A DNA stretch of 64,000 bases from Gerris lacustris (GCA_951217055.1 OX578283.1:63890228-63954227), one strand, 5' to 3'. Shown: positions 23,997 to 36,286, counted from the first letter of the stretch. Numbers and translations are program-made. Notes: a model not told the origin generated them from the sequence alone.

Positions 23997-25410
23997 TCAT
24001 CTATATTATAGTCTTCTTTTAGTCCCTAGAAAATTATTTTTTTCACAGTCATAAATTTGAATCTTTAAACTGTTTAACATTTTATCCCATTTTCGTACGG
24101 AATATCTAATAAGCAGATATTTCCTTTTACGTAAAAACGTAATCGGAGAAGTGCTAGACATACTGAGAAATGCTACAGGAGAGGATTTACAATTTCAACT
24201 TTTTACGTCATGAGTTTAAGATAAAGTGAATATAATAGTCACGTGTGTGTAAAATATATATATTTTTTTCATTATTTGTGTTTTAAAGTTGTAAAGAATC
24301 TTTACAAATTTAAAGAATATATTCTTTTTTTTTTATTAATGACATTTAAAATTCCGTTTTTATCTTGCCTAATTCAAAGAGTTTCTTTTGTCTTTACCAC
24401 AGTCGAGAACTTTAACTTCTCCAAAAATAAGACCACAGGAGAAGATTACTAGGATAAGAGACAAGTAAACGGCTTCACCGTTTTATTTCAACGACCATTA
24501 ATTGCAAATGAGACTCTTTAAAGTAGCATAACATCAAAAAGGAAAACAAGAGAACAAGGGGTTTAGAATCAATTAAACGACATGAAAAATAGTTTAAAAA
24601 AAAGATAAATAGCTGTGAGGGGTAACTGAACAACAGCTTAAAGAATAGATGGGAAAATACATCGGTATTTTTAAACAGTAAAAAAAGAATAACTATTGTT
24701 TAAAAAAAAAAAAGTTTATACACAGATAAGATGTGCAAAGTGACAAACTTTTGTCTTTGAATGATTGAAGTACATGAAGGTAAAATAGGAAATCGAATTA
24801 TCTGAAGAAACCGAACACACAAAAAATATACATATGCAAAAGAAGCTGAGAAGAATATGAACAGATGGTAGAAGCGGTTGGCTCTTGGTCAAGCGCAAAG
24901 AGAAGTTTAGAAAGACTTAAAGCATTACATAGAAATTCAACAATAGAATAAAAAGTACAAGCAAGAAGTCTCTTTAAAGCTAACAAAGAACTGGTAAAAA
25001 GACAAGAGGCTTTAGTCTATCGGAAAAGAGAAAAACTTTGGCGGCTTTCGTATAAACATGATAGATAAGCTCTTTATTCACCTTACAACAATAAACTAAT
25101 AACTTTTATACCCTCAAGTTCAAACACATTTCTCAACTTAGTTTTCTAAACACTTGTTATTTATTTCTTTTTTATTTTTCACACAAAAAAAGGATTACAA
25201 ACAATGTTAACTGTGATGTTCTACAATGCATTATCTATTCACTCAATAGAAAGGAAGTTAACTCTAGAAATTAAATGTTAACAGAAACAAATTCTGATGA
25301 TATTGGTAATTGATAAAAGTACAAAGAACTTTGGGGTCAATTTAAGAATATAAAGACGCATGATAGGGTATTATGATAAAAAGAAAATAACAAAAGCAAT
25401 ATAAAGTTCA

Positions 25411-25705
25411 TATTGCTTCCGAGTTTACCGAAGGTAACGGAAGCTAGATGATTTTCACATAGCTTTCTGAATGACAGAAAATTGTTTAACGTTTCCGATT
25501 TCAAAAATTCCAAGACAGAAAATCCGTTTCAGATATCAGGAAACATTTTTGGTCCCTTGTTAGTGTTTGACTGATTTAAAAAAAAATACAAGAAAGGAGG
25601 GAAAATTAAATAAATTTGACAATAATGGGATGTAAAAGTATAAAATCATTTATGTATGCGCCATAGGACGCAGCTATGTGCCACACTAATTGGCAGAATA
25701 ATTTT
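25411..25705 (-). repeat. family B repeat, internally deleted
   Basis: Starts with the inverse of the family's 3' stem-loop (GCTTCCGAG..GGTAACGGAAGC) and ends with the inverse of its 5' end (GTGCCACACTAATTGGCAG). About half the interior is missing. Confidence 0.8.
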
Positions 25706-25786
25706 TTAAAAAAATTGTTTTTGGAACGAAGTTCCTTATGGCATGTTCTGGAGCCCGGGAGTGAATCCGAAAAAAAACTACCAAAA

Positions 25787-25940
25787 TCACTGTCACAAAA
25801 TATCCATCACAAAATCACCGTCACAAAATATCCATCACAAACTCACCGTCACAAAATCACCGTCACAAAATATCCATCACAAAATCACCGTCACAAAATC
25901 CACCATCACAAAATATCCATCACAAAATCACCGTCACGAA
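25787..25940. repeat. tandem array of two alternating 14-bp units
   Basis: Units TCACAAAATATCCA and TCACAAAATCACCG alternate about eleven times, with a few changes. Confidence 0.95.
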
Positions 25941-26456
25941 ATCTACAGATGACGATAACTTGAGTAAAAGCTCACCGAGTTAGATGAAATTTGGTACAAA
26001 TGTTCATTTTACCAAAGCACAGGCTGAGTTCGTCGGAAAACGTTATCCGCCCAAGCGTTCACACGCAACGCTCGCGTAAACGTAAGCTTTAAAAGACGGT
26101 ATAAAGTGTTATTTAGGAAGCCTGTTACTTGACTTGTTTTGATTATTTTTGTTATATATGTCAAAAATGTCACTTTGTTTTGTAAATAAATAAAATATAA
26201 TCATGTAAAATTTCACCCTGATACAAGCAGAAGCTGTAGAGTAGGGAAGAGATATATTTTATAATATTTTAAATTAATTGGCCGGGTAGATAGAAAACAG
26301 TCCTATTTTAATCCAAACTTCTTTAACAAACATACTCTTTCACTATAAACTCATCATGATCAACTTTTTTCTTATATTTAATATATATTTATAGTAAGAC
26401 GCTTGCTTTAATTATACAAATAATGATTTTCTTTTAATTTTGCCTTAACTTTGCCA

Positions 26457-26486
26457 GGTACAAACAGTTCGTTACCTGTTTGTACC
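26457..26486. repeat. hairpin with perfect 11-bp stem
   Basis: GGTACAAACAG and CTGTTTGTACC are separated by an 8-base loop (TTCGTTAC). Confidence 0.7.
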
Positions 26487-27199
26487 AATGTATACGTACT
26501 TAGCAGTGTGATTTTAAAATTTATATTTAATGAAATATGTAAGGAACTTCGTTCCTACCGGGTGTCCCGAGACATCACACGTATTTTTTTATTTCATCTT
26601 TTATTTCAACTAGTTTCAAGTCAATAACTCTACAAAAGTTATTCAAATCTATTAGTAATATATTTGAGAAAAGCACTTTGCCAATTAGAAATAATAAAAG
26701 CTCAAATAGTTTATGTTATTTAATATACCTATTATATTTTTGTACTAATTTACTAGTCAGGATAAGACACATGAACTTTGATAGAAGAAACATACGCAAA
26801 ATACAAAACTTAAGAATTACCATGTACAATGGTACAGTAAATACAATTATAAGTTTCTGCTGAAACATATCTTTACCAGTTTTGAAACGTGATTCTTTCG
26901 TTTATTATTTTCTAGTTTATAATAAAACCAGGAAACTAGAGTAAAAGAGAATTGAGCAGGTAAATACCCAACAATAGTACGTGGAATATATCAGTATGTA
27001 AAGTCCATTATCTTGTGCAGAAAATCTTGTTCGAAATCATACATCTGTCACAGGGAAAACTGACACTCGTTAAAACTGACACTTTAAAAATTATATTAAA
27101 AAGAATACTCCTTTCAGTAGGCAGAAAAGAATTAGCCTTTTGTCGTCCTATTCGAAAAAAAATAAAAATAAACATGGAATCTAAGCACGAAATCTACAA

Positions 27200-27900
27200 A
27201 TAATTATTGTACGGAGAGAACGAGAGACACCATCAAGATGGTTAAGAAGGAATGCAGAAAAATATATTTTCAAGGTAAGGTCGTACGTTGTCGAGAGGGT
27301 AGGAGATAGGATTGCAGGCTAGGTACGTTACAAGAGTAGGAGTGTTGTATACAACTACGAGCATTACCTCTCTTCTATGTTTAAGATAGGTGAGGTAGAT
27401 GTTCATCTAGGAAGGGTATCTACGGTTGGTAGATATAGTATAAGGAGAAGATGGTATTACATCTACAGCTTGCCTGCAGACTGAGGGCAATCAACTCTCG
27501 GTTAGATGCTTATCTTCAGGCGCGGTGCACTGTCACACGAAGGTTAATTAGCCCGGCGCGAGCGCGCGCGTCTCTCGCCAAAATAATAAACAATAGCACA
27601 CACACAAACAAAAGCTTTTAAGTAATTAAACTATTCACAAAAGAAGGAAGAAGGTACGCAGCGATCGGGATCGTACGATAATGGCTCGTAGGTATTTTAG
27701 ACGGTTCCGTGGAAGCGTCGTATTCGACGTCGGAGACACGACCTGAGGACGAGGGGAAGTTCACGACAGAACCTCGTGAGGGGAGGACGACTCTATCCTG
27801 AGAGACTTCATCACGATCTGCCGAGGGTTCAAGCCCCACCCGACAACCCTCCTGGCTACTTGGCAAAACCATAAAATCTCAGAGAAGTTTATTAAACAAA
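27200..27900. other. CpG-rich patch with an 84-codon frame on the minus strand
   Basis: The patch contains a GCGCGAGCGCGCGCG run near 27556 and raised GC from 27.25 to 27.88 kb. A minus-strand frame at 27618-27872 begins MVLPSSQEGCRVGLEPSADR and is free of low-complexity sequence, but I recognise no family. The plus strand carries a B-box-like GGGTTCAAGCCCC at about 27826. It could be a SINE-like repeat or a gene fragment; no splice-linked partner was found. Confidence 0.35.
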
Positions 27901-28625
27901 GCGCATCATCCCCTTAAAGCTACGTTGTTCCCCTATTCCAAACTGCACTTCTTCAACAGCTAACAAAGAAATATTGAACAATTTATTATTTACCTTTCAA
28001 TTTTGAATATTTATTAAAATCGTTTAACAATTAAACCCCTTTAAGTTTAAAAAAAAACTCCTTAAAACCATAAATTATACAGACGCAGCATCTTCTATTT
28101 TTAAAGAACAAACATTAACTAAGAATTACGACCTTCCGCACTGAGACCAGTACTCACTGCGGACATAAAATATTCCTAATAGTCCAAGCTTCCACAGAGT
28201 AAGTAGTAAATTCTTAACTTACAATGAGATTATGAGAAATACTAAAAAGAAACATAATCGCTAACAAGGAAATAAATAGACAATTCAAATTAATTTAACA
28301 GAGAAAGGCTATTAAAAAATAAAATTTTAATTTTAACTTTTTTTTATAATAAAGAAACAATTATAAAAAGTTTGAATGAATAAAAATTGATTTAAGATAA
28401 TTGTATTTTTATAATTTGAAAATTACCATTTAAAAAATAAAATCTTTAATATCATCAGTATGGTGGTACTTTGAATTCGATTTTCAGCTCATTTCTAATA
28501 CCATTATGATGAAATTAATAATTGTCATATTTAGTTTTTTTCTAATGTATTCAAGAAAAAATCAAAGTAATAATGTTTGGACAAGTTTAAAAAATAAAAC
28601 TCAAATGAACAATAAGTGGAACCTA

Positions 28626-28893
28626 GATGATTCAAGAAAAACTGGGATGATTCAAGAAAAATTGGGATGATTCAAGAAAAACTGGGATGTTTCAAGAAAA
28701 AACTGGGATGATTCAAGAAAAACTAGGATGTTTCAAGAAAAACTGGGATTATTCAAGAAAAACTATGGGGGTGATTCAAGATAAAACTGAGATGATTAAA
28801 AAAACTGGGATGATTCAAGAAACACTATGGGGGTGATTCAAGAAAAAACTGGGATGATTAAAAAAAAACTGGGATGATACAAGAAAAACTGAA
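28626..28893. repeat. tandem array of a 20-bp unit
   Basis: Around thirteen copies of GATGATTCAAGAAAAACTGG with small insertions (for example TATGGGGGT). The array ends about 55 bp from the 5' splice donor of exon 28947-29405, so it is transcribed right after that exon. Confidence 0.95.
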
Positions 28894-28946
28894 GACATTC
28901 ATGAAAATGATTAATACTAATGACGATAAATATGGGAGCTAATTAC

Positions 28947-29405
28947 CTGATATTGTGGCAGAGACGGTGCCGACCACAGTGTCCAAAGATGCATCTTCTT
29001 TGATCGAGAATGAATATCTTGATTTAGGGAAGGTGGGTGGTCTCGCCGATGGATCCAGTAGACTCAACGTTACTTCAGCATCTCTTTCAGCTCGAAGACC
29101 ACCTCCATCAGTGGCGGAAACATTGACGCGGTATGTTCTCCCTCTTTGAATAGCTTCAGGTCTGGCTACCCAAAGTTCACCTGTGTTCTTATCCACTTTG
29201 AAAACACCGGCGTCGTTACCACTGACAAGACGGTAAGTCAGCAAGCCAAATCTACCGGAATCTTTGTCTGTCGCTGCAACTTGAGCTACTGGACCTGGTT
29301 CGCCTTCCCTAAGAGAAATGTTGTACACAGCTGGATAGAAGACAGGAAGGTTGTCGTTGACATCGACAAGTTGGATTTTGACCATTGCTGTAGTACTAAG
29401 ACCTC
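28947..29405 (-). CDS. ds: dachsous exon (end of one EC repeat, a full EC, start of the next)
   Basis: The exon follows a TTTTTTCAG acceptor, completes a glycine codon split with the upstream exon, and ends in phase 1 before GTAATT. It covers residues 61-213. In order it holds the DVNDN linker of the first repeat (75-79), then a whole EC repeat (about 84-186) with LRE at 92-94, TDKDSG at 106-111, TGELWVA and ATDGG at 158-162, and then the start of a third repeat (SFSIKED, 192-198). The second repeat is odd: the usual LDRE motif is replaced by ARPEAIQRG, and the DxNDN linker by LDPSARPPTF (177-186). Potential N-glycosylation sequons are NIS (89) and NVS (155). The direct fit TDRG|GLSTTAM across the upstream splice shows that no exon is missing between the two. 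Confidence 0.95.
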
Positions 29406-29689
29406 CTGAAAAAAGAAAAAGAAATATACATTATAATTTTTTTAAGGGATCAATTAATAGATTTATTTAAAAAAGAAAAATAAGAGGAAATAAATATGAT
29501 TTGGGATCATAATCCAAACACTAATAGCACTCATAACTCTTAAGCGGATAGAAACAACTAGCGAAAGAAAAATGTCGCACAATCCATCTGGTTGGTGGAT
29601 GTCACATCCAATCACATGCCACATGGTGGATGTCACATGTTAATAAATGAGTTCTCATTGAGTTTCGTCTGAAACTCAATGATCTGAAT

Positions 29690-29858
29690 TTCGTCAGTCT
29701 TATAATGATGCTTCCATTGAGTTTCATCTAAATTCCTATAATGATGCTTCCATTGAGTTTCATCTAAATTCCTATAATTATGCTTCCATCGAGTTTCATC
29801 TAAATTCCTATAATGATGCTACCATTGAGTTTCGTCTAAATTCCTATAATGATGTTTA
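29690..29858. repeat. tandem array of a 36-bp unit
   Basis: Four to five copies containing CCATTGAGTTTCATCTAAAT and TCCTATAATGATGCT. Confidence 0.9.
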
Positions 29859-30480
29859 CACATGCTGGATGTTCTGCTTTAAACATCCTTGGAGTGATCG
29901 AGAAACGTCAGAGATCACATCTATCGAGAAGCGGCACTGACCGGAAAACCTGGATCGTTAATATATCTAGGTTACCTTGTGGAAACCTGCATTTGGACGT
30001 ACTCGTACATGATTTCTTTTGCTCGCTAACTTAAGTTTCTCAGTTAAGTGGCCATTGTAGTGTTAACTCGAAGCAATAAGAAACTAAAGCGTTATTGTAA
30101 CAATTTAGTACCTCACGATCCTCATTTGGCCCCTAAGGCTGAAGATACATCAACAAGTAAAAAGGGGAAGAGTTAGCCTAAAGAAAATAATTTTTTGGAT
30201 TTAACTTCACAACGTTTGTTAAGATAACTATGAACCCCATTTTCATTGTCAGTTTTTATTTAACGAATAGACAGTTATTCAGTTAATTTGCGCCAGTTCA
30301 ACCTTCCATAGGTCAGTTATGATGTTATTATATATTGTCTCAGTTACGATATTTATAATTGGTTTAAACTTTTCATAAATAAGTTTACCAAAATTTATTT
30401 CAGCTGAATTACAATTAAAACCAAAATGAGTGAGGTAAGGATTAATAAAAACAATATATATTATAATTAACTAGTTTCGT

Positions 30481-31015
30481 AATAGTACATTAACGCGTCT
30501 AGTGCGGAAAGTAGCATGGAGTTTGCACCCGACTACAGCGAGGGTAGTAAAACCACACGAGCAAAGCAAAATGCAGTTTTCGTACGAGTTGCGTACCGTA
30601 CTTTATCAACGATTGTTGGATTTGAATAATAAATACAGAAAAAAAAAATTAATAAACTTCCTGTATGTAAGTTCGTATTTCTCTTTTGATAAAGATAACA
30701 TTAATTCATTAGTTGTATTTTGTACCGAATTAATTATTTCGGGAGGAGTATTATTCTCCTCATTTTCGTAAAATTAAAACTAAAAACTCGATATAAGCAG
30801 TTACCTTAATTAAACAAACAGCAAATCAGTTTTGTTAAATGTAAACAAACTCACTAATCGTGCGTTAAGGTGAAGAATTATTCTTTTTTACCGCACTAGG
30901 GCGGGAAAGAAAGAGGAATTATGAAACGCGTATGCGCAATGAATACAAGTACGTAAAGAATCACTTTCTACGCATCTAAACAGAGATACAATGTTTATAT
31001 TTCGTATCAATCGTA
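30481..31015 (-). repeat. 0.5-kb dispersed repeat, copy 2 (inverted)
   Basis: Reverse-complement partner of 11625-12131. The CpG-bearing end (about 30495-30600) carries a series of CGAG and TGAG motifs in both copies. The short frame at 30502-30771 is not conserved in the partner and is not regarded as coding. Confidence 0.85.
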
Positions 31016-31693
31016 GATTAAGTTAATATACCAAATGATTTATTAATAAATTAAACTTTCAAAACACACTGAATCAAAAGTAATCTTATTTTTTAAACAA
31101 TTAGGAAATTTAAAAAAAAAAATAGATTACAATGAAAAAAAAAAAAACACAAAAAAACAAGAGTAAAGAATAAAAATAAAAAAGAAAGAAAGAACACAAA
31201 GCATTAAAATTGTCTGACGATAAAAGATAAAGTAGAAAATGATGAGGTCATTTTAACAGATGAAAAAAAAAAAAAAAAAAAAAAAATCAAGCTTTCAAGA
31301 GGGCAATGGTTTAAAAATAAAGTCTACAGTTCGAGGTGCAATAAAAACTGGGTTTGATGAGTTCGAAGCTCAAATAAAAACTTTTAAAAAAAGAAATAAA
31401 AAAAACAAAAAAAAAACTACTCATGGTGCAAAATTGTGTGGGAGAAGAAGAAGAAGAGGCTATAAAAAGTCATAAAAAATAAAAGTGGCTTAAAACTTTA
31501 AAAGAAATAGAGAACAGTGACTGTTATGAACAACTTAAAGAAACTTCAGCAACCAAAAAAATAAATAAATAAAAATATAAAAAAATTTCACGGATAGTAA
31601 AAACATTATTAGAACAATCAAATTTTGAAAAGGAAACATTGTTCTAAATCTAAATTGTGTATCATTTACGCAATTGACGCTCATCAATTATTG

Positions 31694-31780
<87 letters not shown>
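31694..31780. repeat. (TA)n microsatellite
   Basis: About 43 TA dinucleotides with a single CA break near the left end. Frames reading through it are not genes. Confidence 0.95.
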
Positions 31781-31785
<5 letters not shown>

Positions 31786-32295
31786 CCTTTTAAGACAAAT
31801 GTCCCGAGATATTTATATTATTGATATAAAACTTTAAAAGAATTTATTTTAACGGGGCAAGATAATCTCAAATTATTTGCGGGGAAATGTCATTTTGTTT
31901 AAGGAAGTCGACTCTGTATAAAATAGAAAGAAAAAAGGCAAGGGTATATGCAATAGGTTTTTATACGATAATAAAATAGAGAACACGTTATAAATACTAA
32001 AAATCACTTTGCATTTGTATACCCTTATAATCACACACACATATTGGATAAATGAAAACAGTGTATGGCCATTTTGTCAGAAACCTAAGATTAGACTTTC
32101 TAGATTTTCGCCAAAAATGGTACTGCCAAATATAATAGTTAATAAGTCTAGTTTAGATAACAGATCAATTCATTTTGAACTTTGAATGAGTTCTTTGTAA
32201 TAAATCTGAGTTGCTACAAAGTTTATGTAATTTCTTGATATTCAGTTGCCACTTAAGTCAAATAGTTCAGTTAATATTTTAGAACAAAATATTTA

Positions 32296-33665
32296 CGCAA
32301 TTTATTACTCTTAATTGAGAAGAGTAATAATCCTATTCTTGTAATGAAGAAGAAATTGAAAAGTGTCCTTAATCCTTCAAACCCTTTTCTCTTCTAGATC
32401 GAATTGAGGAGAGTAATAATCCTATTCTTATTATTAAGAAGAAATTGAGGACTATTCTAAATCCTTCAAATATTTTTTTTGTAAGATCGAATTGAGGAAA
32501 GTATTAATCATATTTTTTTTTTTTTTTTTTATTATGAATGGAAAAGTATCTTATACATCCTTAATATGCTCATAAAAAATAATTGAGAATTTTCCTTCAT
32601 CCTTCAAATCTTTTTCTCTTTAAGATCGAATTGAGGAGAGCAATAATCTTTTTATTGTATTAAAGAAGAAATAGAGAAGTGTCCTTAATCCTTCAAATCT
32701 TTTTCTTTTCAAGATCTAATTGAGGAGAGTAATAATGCTATTCTTATTATTAAGAAGAAATTGAGAATTGACTTCAATTCTTCAAAAAAAATTTTTTTGG
32801 TAAGATCGAATTAAGGAGAGTATTAATCTTATTTTCTTCTTTTTTTTATTAAGAAGAAATTGAAAAGTATCTTATACATCCTTAATATGCTCATAAAAAA
32901 AATTGAGAATTTTCCTTCATCCTTCAAATCTTTTTCTCTTCAAGATCGAAGTGAGAAGTGTAATAATCCTATTCTTATTATTAAGAAAAATTGAGAAGTG
33001 TTCTTAATCCTTCAAATCTTTCTCTCTTCAAGATCAAATTGAGGAGGGTAATAATCTTATTCTTATTATTATGAAGAAATTGAGGAGTGCATTCTAAATC
33101 CTTCAAATCTTTTACTCTTCAAGATCTAATTGAGGAGAATAATAATGCTAATCTTATTATTAAGAAGAAATAGAGAATTGATTTCAATCCTTCAAATCTT
33201 TTTTCTGTAAGATCGAATTGAGGAGAGTATTAATCCTATTTTCTTTTCTTTTTTTTATTAAGAAGAAATTGAAAAGTATCTTATACATCCTTAATATGCT
33301 CTTAAACAATAATTGACAATTGTCCTTCATCCTTCAAATCTTTTTTTTGTAAGATCGAATTGAGGAGAGAATTAATCCCATTTTCTTTTCTTTTTTTATT
33401 AAGAAGAAATTGAAAAGTATCTTATACATCCTTAATATGCTCTTAAACAATAATTGACAATTGTCCTTCATCCTTCAAATCTTTTTTTTGTAAGATCGAA
33501 TTGAGGAGAGTATTAATCCCATTTTCTTTTCTTTTTTTATTAAGGAGAAATTGAAAAGTATCTTATACATCCTTAATATGCTCTTAAACAATAATTGACA
33601 ATTGTCCTTCATCCTTCAAATCTTTTTCTCTATAAGGTCAAATTGAGAGTAATATTCCTATTTTA
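32296..33665. repeat. tandem array with alternating 90- and 140-bp units
   Basis: Thirteen units start with GATCGAATTGAGGAGAG or close variants at spacings of about 90,90,137,89,92,140,87,92,88,142,143,141. The long form adds CTTATACATCCTTAATATGC. This is higher-order structure: short, short, long, then long only. Confidence 0.9.
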
Positions 33666-34339
33666 CTTATTACGAAGAAATTAAAGAGTATCTTATAACC
33701 TTAATATGCTCATAAAGAACGAATTAAGAATTGTCTTTATTAAATTCTTTATATTAATTTAGAAGTAACCTTAATCCTATTATAATTAAAAATACATCAT
33801 GAATTAAAATACAATTAGAATTTTATTTTATCCTCTTTCATAAAAACATACTTCTTTCCATATCTCATAAATAATTTTCAGGTATTGTTAACTTGTTTAA
33901 GAAAAAAATACAACACTGTCGCTTCTAAACAATATTCATGAGTCTAGAAATAGACTTGGAAGAGAGAGGCAATATTAATTTAAGTTCTTATGTTGGTAAG
34001 ATTGGATCGAGTAGAGCTACTAGACTACTTCCCTCTACCTAGTCATTAGCCTGCCCATTTCTTCCTCACCGACCTTATTACAATTTTTTTTTTTTTTAAA
34101 AAAAACTCTAGCAGCACTCCTATATAAATATAACCATCCGATTTTTTTTCTTTTTTGGATCCTCGACTATTTTTAATGGCATAACATCGTGAGAAGAAGA
34201 AAGATGAGAAATTAAAAGGCCAAAAAATATAATCTTTGTTACCTTCATTCAAAGGAGAAGGGAAAAGATCGATTTCATTTTAAAAGAAAAATTATCTAGT
34301 TTTTTTTTTTCCTCCTTTAAATTTTTATTTTATTTTAAA

Positions 34340-35366
34340 AGAAGACTCATAATTGAACAGAGATTAAGGGGGAAATAAGTCGTAAACTCTTTATGAACTG
34401 TTTTATAAATTCAAAAAGAATGAAAACCCAGTAGTAACTGTATAATCCTAGATAAAATACAAACAAAAATAAATGCAGATTTTTTCTTTTAATTCAATCA
34501 AAGATTTATTAATGAAAAGAGATTAAGGGGAAATAAGTAATTATCATTGATACTAATTTAAAATGAATGAAAAGCCTATAGTAACTGTATAATCCTAGAT
34601 AAAAAACAAACAAAAATCAATTCATTTTTTCTTTTTTAATTCAATCAAAGACTCATTAATGAACAGAGATTAAGGGGAAATAAGTAATTCTCATTGATAC
34701 TAATTTAAAATGAATGAAATGCCTATAGTAACTGTATAATCCTAGATAAAATACAAACAAAAATCAAGTCAGATTTCTTTTTTAATTCAATCAAAGACTC
34801 ATTAATGAACAGAGATTAAGGGGAAATAAGCAATTCTCATTGATACTAATTTAAAATGAATGAAAAGCCTATAGTAACTGTATAATCCTAGATAAAAAAC
34901 AAACAAAAATCAATTCTGATTTCTTTTTTAATTCAATCAAAGACTCATTAATGAACAGAGATTAAGGTGAATTAAGTAATTATCATTGATACTAATTTAA
35001 AATGAATGAAAAGCCTATAGTAACTGTATAATCGTATAATCCTAGATAAAATACAAACAAAAATCAATTCATTTTTTTTTTTTAATTCAATCAAAGATTT
35101 ATTAATGAACAGAGATTAAGGTGAAATAAGTAATTTTCATTGATACTAATTTAAAATGAATGAAAAGCCTGTTGTAACAGTCTTATCCTAGAAAAAATGA
35201 AAACAAAAATCAATTCATTTTTTTTTTAATTCAATCAAAGATTTATTAATGAACAGAGATTAAGGGGAAATAAGTAATTTTCATTGATACTAATTTAAAA
35301 TGAATGAAAAGCCTGTTGTAACAGTATTATCCTAGAAAAAATGAAAACAAAAATCAATTCAGTTTT
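34340..35366. repeat. tandem array, seven copies of a unit of about 147 bp
   Basis: AGATTAAGGGGAAATAAG recurs at 34362, 34518, 34669, 34813, 34961, 35112 and 35258. Each unit also carries TGATACTAATTTAAAATGAA and CTGTATAATCCTAGATAAAA. The last two units share a CTGTTGTAACAGT variant. Confidence 0.95.
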
Positions 35367-35404
35367 TATAAACCTATAAATGTATATGTATATACCTATA
35401 CCTA

Positions 35405-35862
35405 TATATTATATATACCTATAACTGCTATAAAATTGTCATAACAATATTCACAACAATTGTATATACCTATAACTGCTATAAAATTGTCATAACAATA
35501 TTCACAACAATTGTATATACCTATAACTGCTATAAAATTGTCATAACAATATTCACAACAATTGTATATACCTATAACTGCTATAAAATTGTCATAACAA
35601 TATTCACAACAATTGTATATACCTATAACTGCTATAAAATTGTCATAACAATATTCACAACAATTGTATATACCTATAACTGCTATAAAATAGTCATAAC
35701 AATATTCACAACAATTTTATATACCTTTAACTGCTATAAAATTGTTATAACAATATTCACAATAATTTTATATACCTTTAACTGCTATAAAATTGTCATA
35801 ACAATATTCACAACAATTTTATTTACCTACGAGTATAACTGCTATAAAATTGTTATAACAAT
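35405..35862. repeat. tandem array of a 51-bp unit
   Basis: Nearly nine copies of a unit with CTGCTATAAAATTGTCATAA and CAATATTCACAACAATTGTA. The last copy runs into GATGTGTTACTTTTTATTA, a string found at the right end of the Penelope-like relic, so the array probably grew from a copy of that element's end. Confidence 0.95.
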
Positions 35863-36286
35863 ATTGATGTGTTACTTTTTATTATTGGAGCCACAAAACA
35901 ACTAATAATATTAACAGAATTAGTTTAAAGCACAGTATTGCTAAAAGAAAGACATCAGTTGTAAAACGTGATCGAGGTAATGCAACTGAGAACATTTCAA
36001 GCTACAATTCAGTTGCGCGACTTAATGTAGAAAAAAAAAAGAATTAAGTATTATTATTACTACAGTAGTGAGAATATACTCCTTTATATGTTTCCCTTAT
36101 TATTAAGTATTATAATATCCAGTAAATTGTGACTTTTATTATAAAAAGAACCATCCTGTAATTGCAGATTAACCGGATTAAATAAAAGCAGAGAAGAATA
36201 AAATTATATTTCTTATACGAGCAAGTTACAACTGAAATTAACTTCAGATCAGCTACACTTGATTTAAATTAAGTCTTCTCTACTTA

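Larger units (their letters stand above)
25720..26560. repeat. segment bounded by inverted GGAACGAAGTTCC ends
   Basis: GGAACGAAGTTCCTTA at 25723 is inverted as TAAGGAACTTCGTTCC at 26540. The segment holds a 14-bp array, a CpG-containing stretch (26030-26100) and a hairpin (26457-26486). It may be one mobile unit, but matching flanks are only about 16 bp. Confidence 0.4.
14217..28946 (-). other. dachsous intron, 14.7 kb
   Basis: Starting beside exon 14041-14216 it holds a (TA)n tract with TATG interruptions, A/T-rich unique DNA (14440-15560), a 592-bp dispersed repeat with long target duplication (15744-16335), a Penelope-like relic (16529-17266), a GC-raised block (17.4-21.0 kb), a hAT-like element (21421-21911), a 1-kb satellite (22944-23996), an unremarkable stretch (24050-25400), a repeat fragment and 14-bp array (25.4-25.9 kb), unremarkable DNA (26.6-27.2 kb), a GC-rich patch (27.2-27.9 kb), unremarkable DNA to 28.6 kb, and a 20-bp array ending about 55 bp from the 28947 splice donor. 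Confidence 0.85.

Noticed and set aside
25720..26560. Defined transposon with GGAACGAAGTTCC ends
   Set aside because: The end motif is itself palindromic and short, and no target duplication was seen, so boundaries are unproven. Listed with low confidence only.
27553..27575. CpG island promoter
   Set aside because: The GCGCGAGCGCGCGCG run is very short, and no transcription start, TATA or initiator context or downstream exon is visible.
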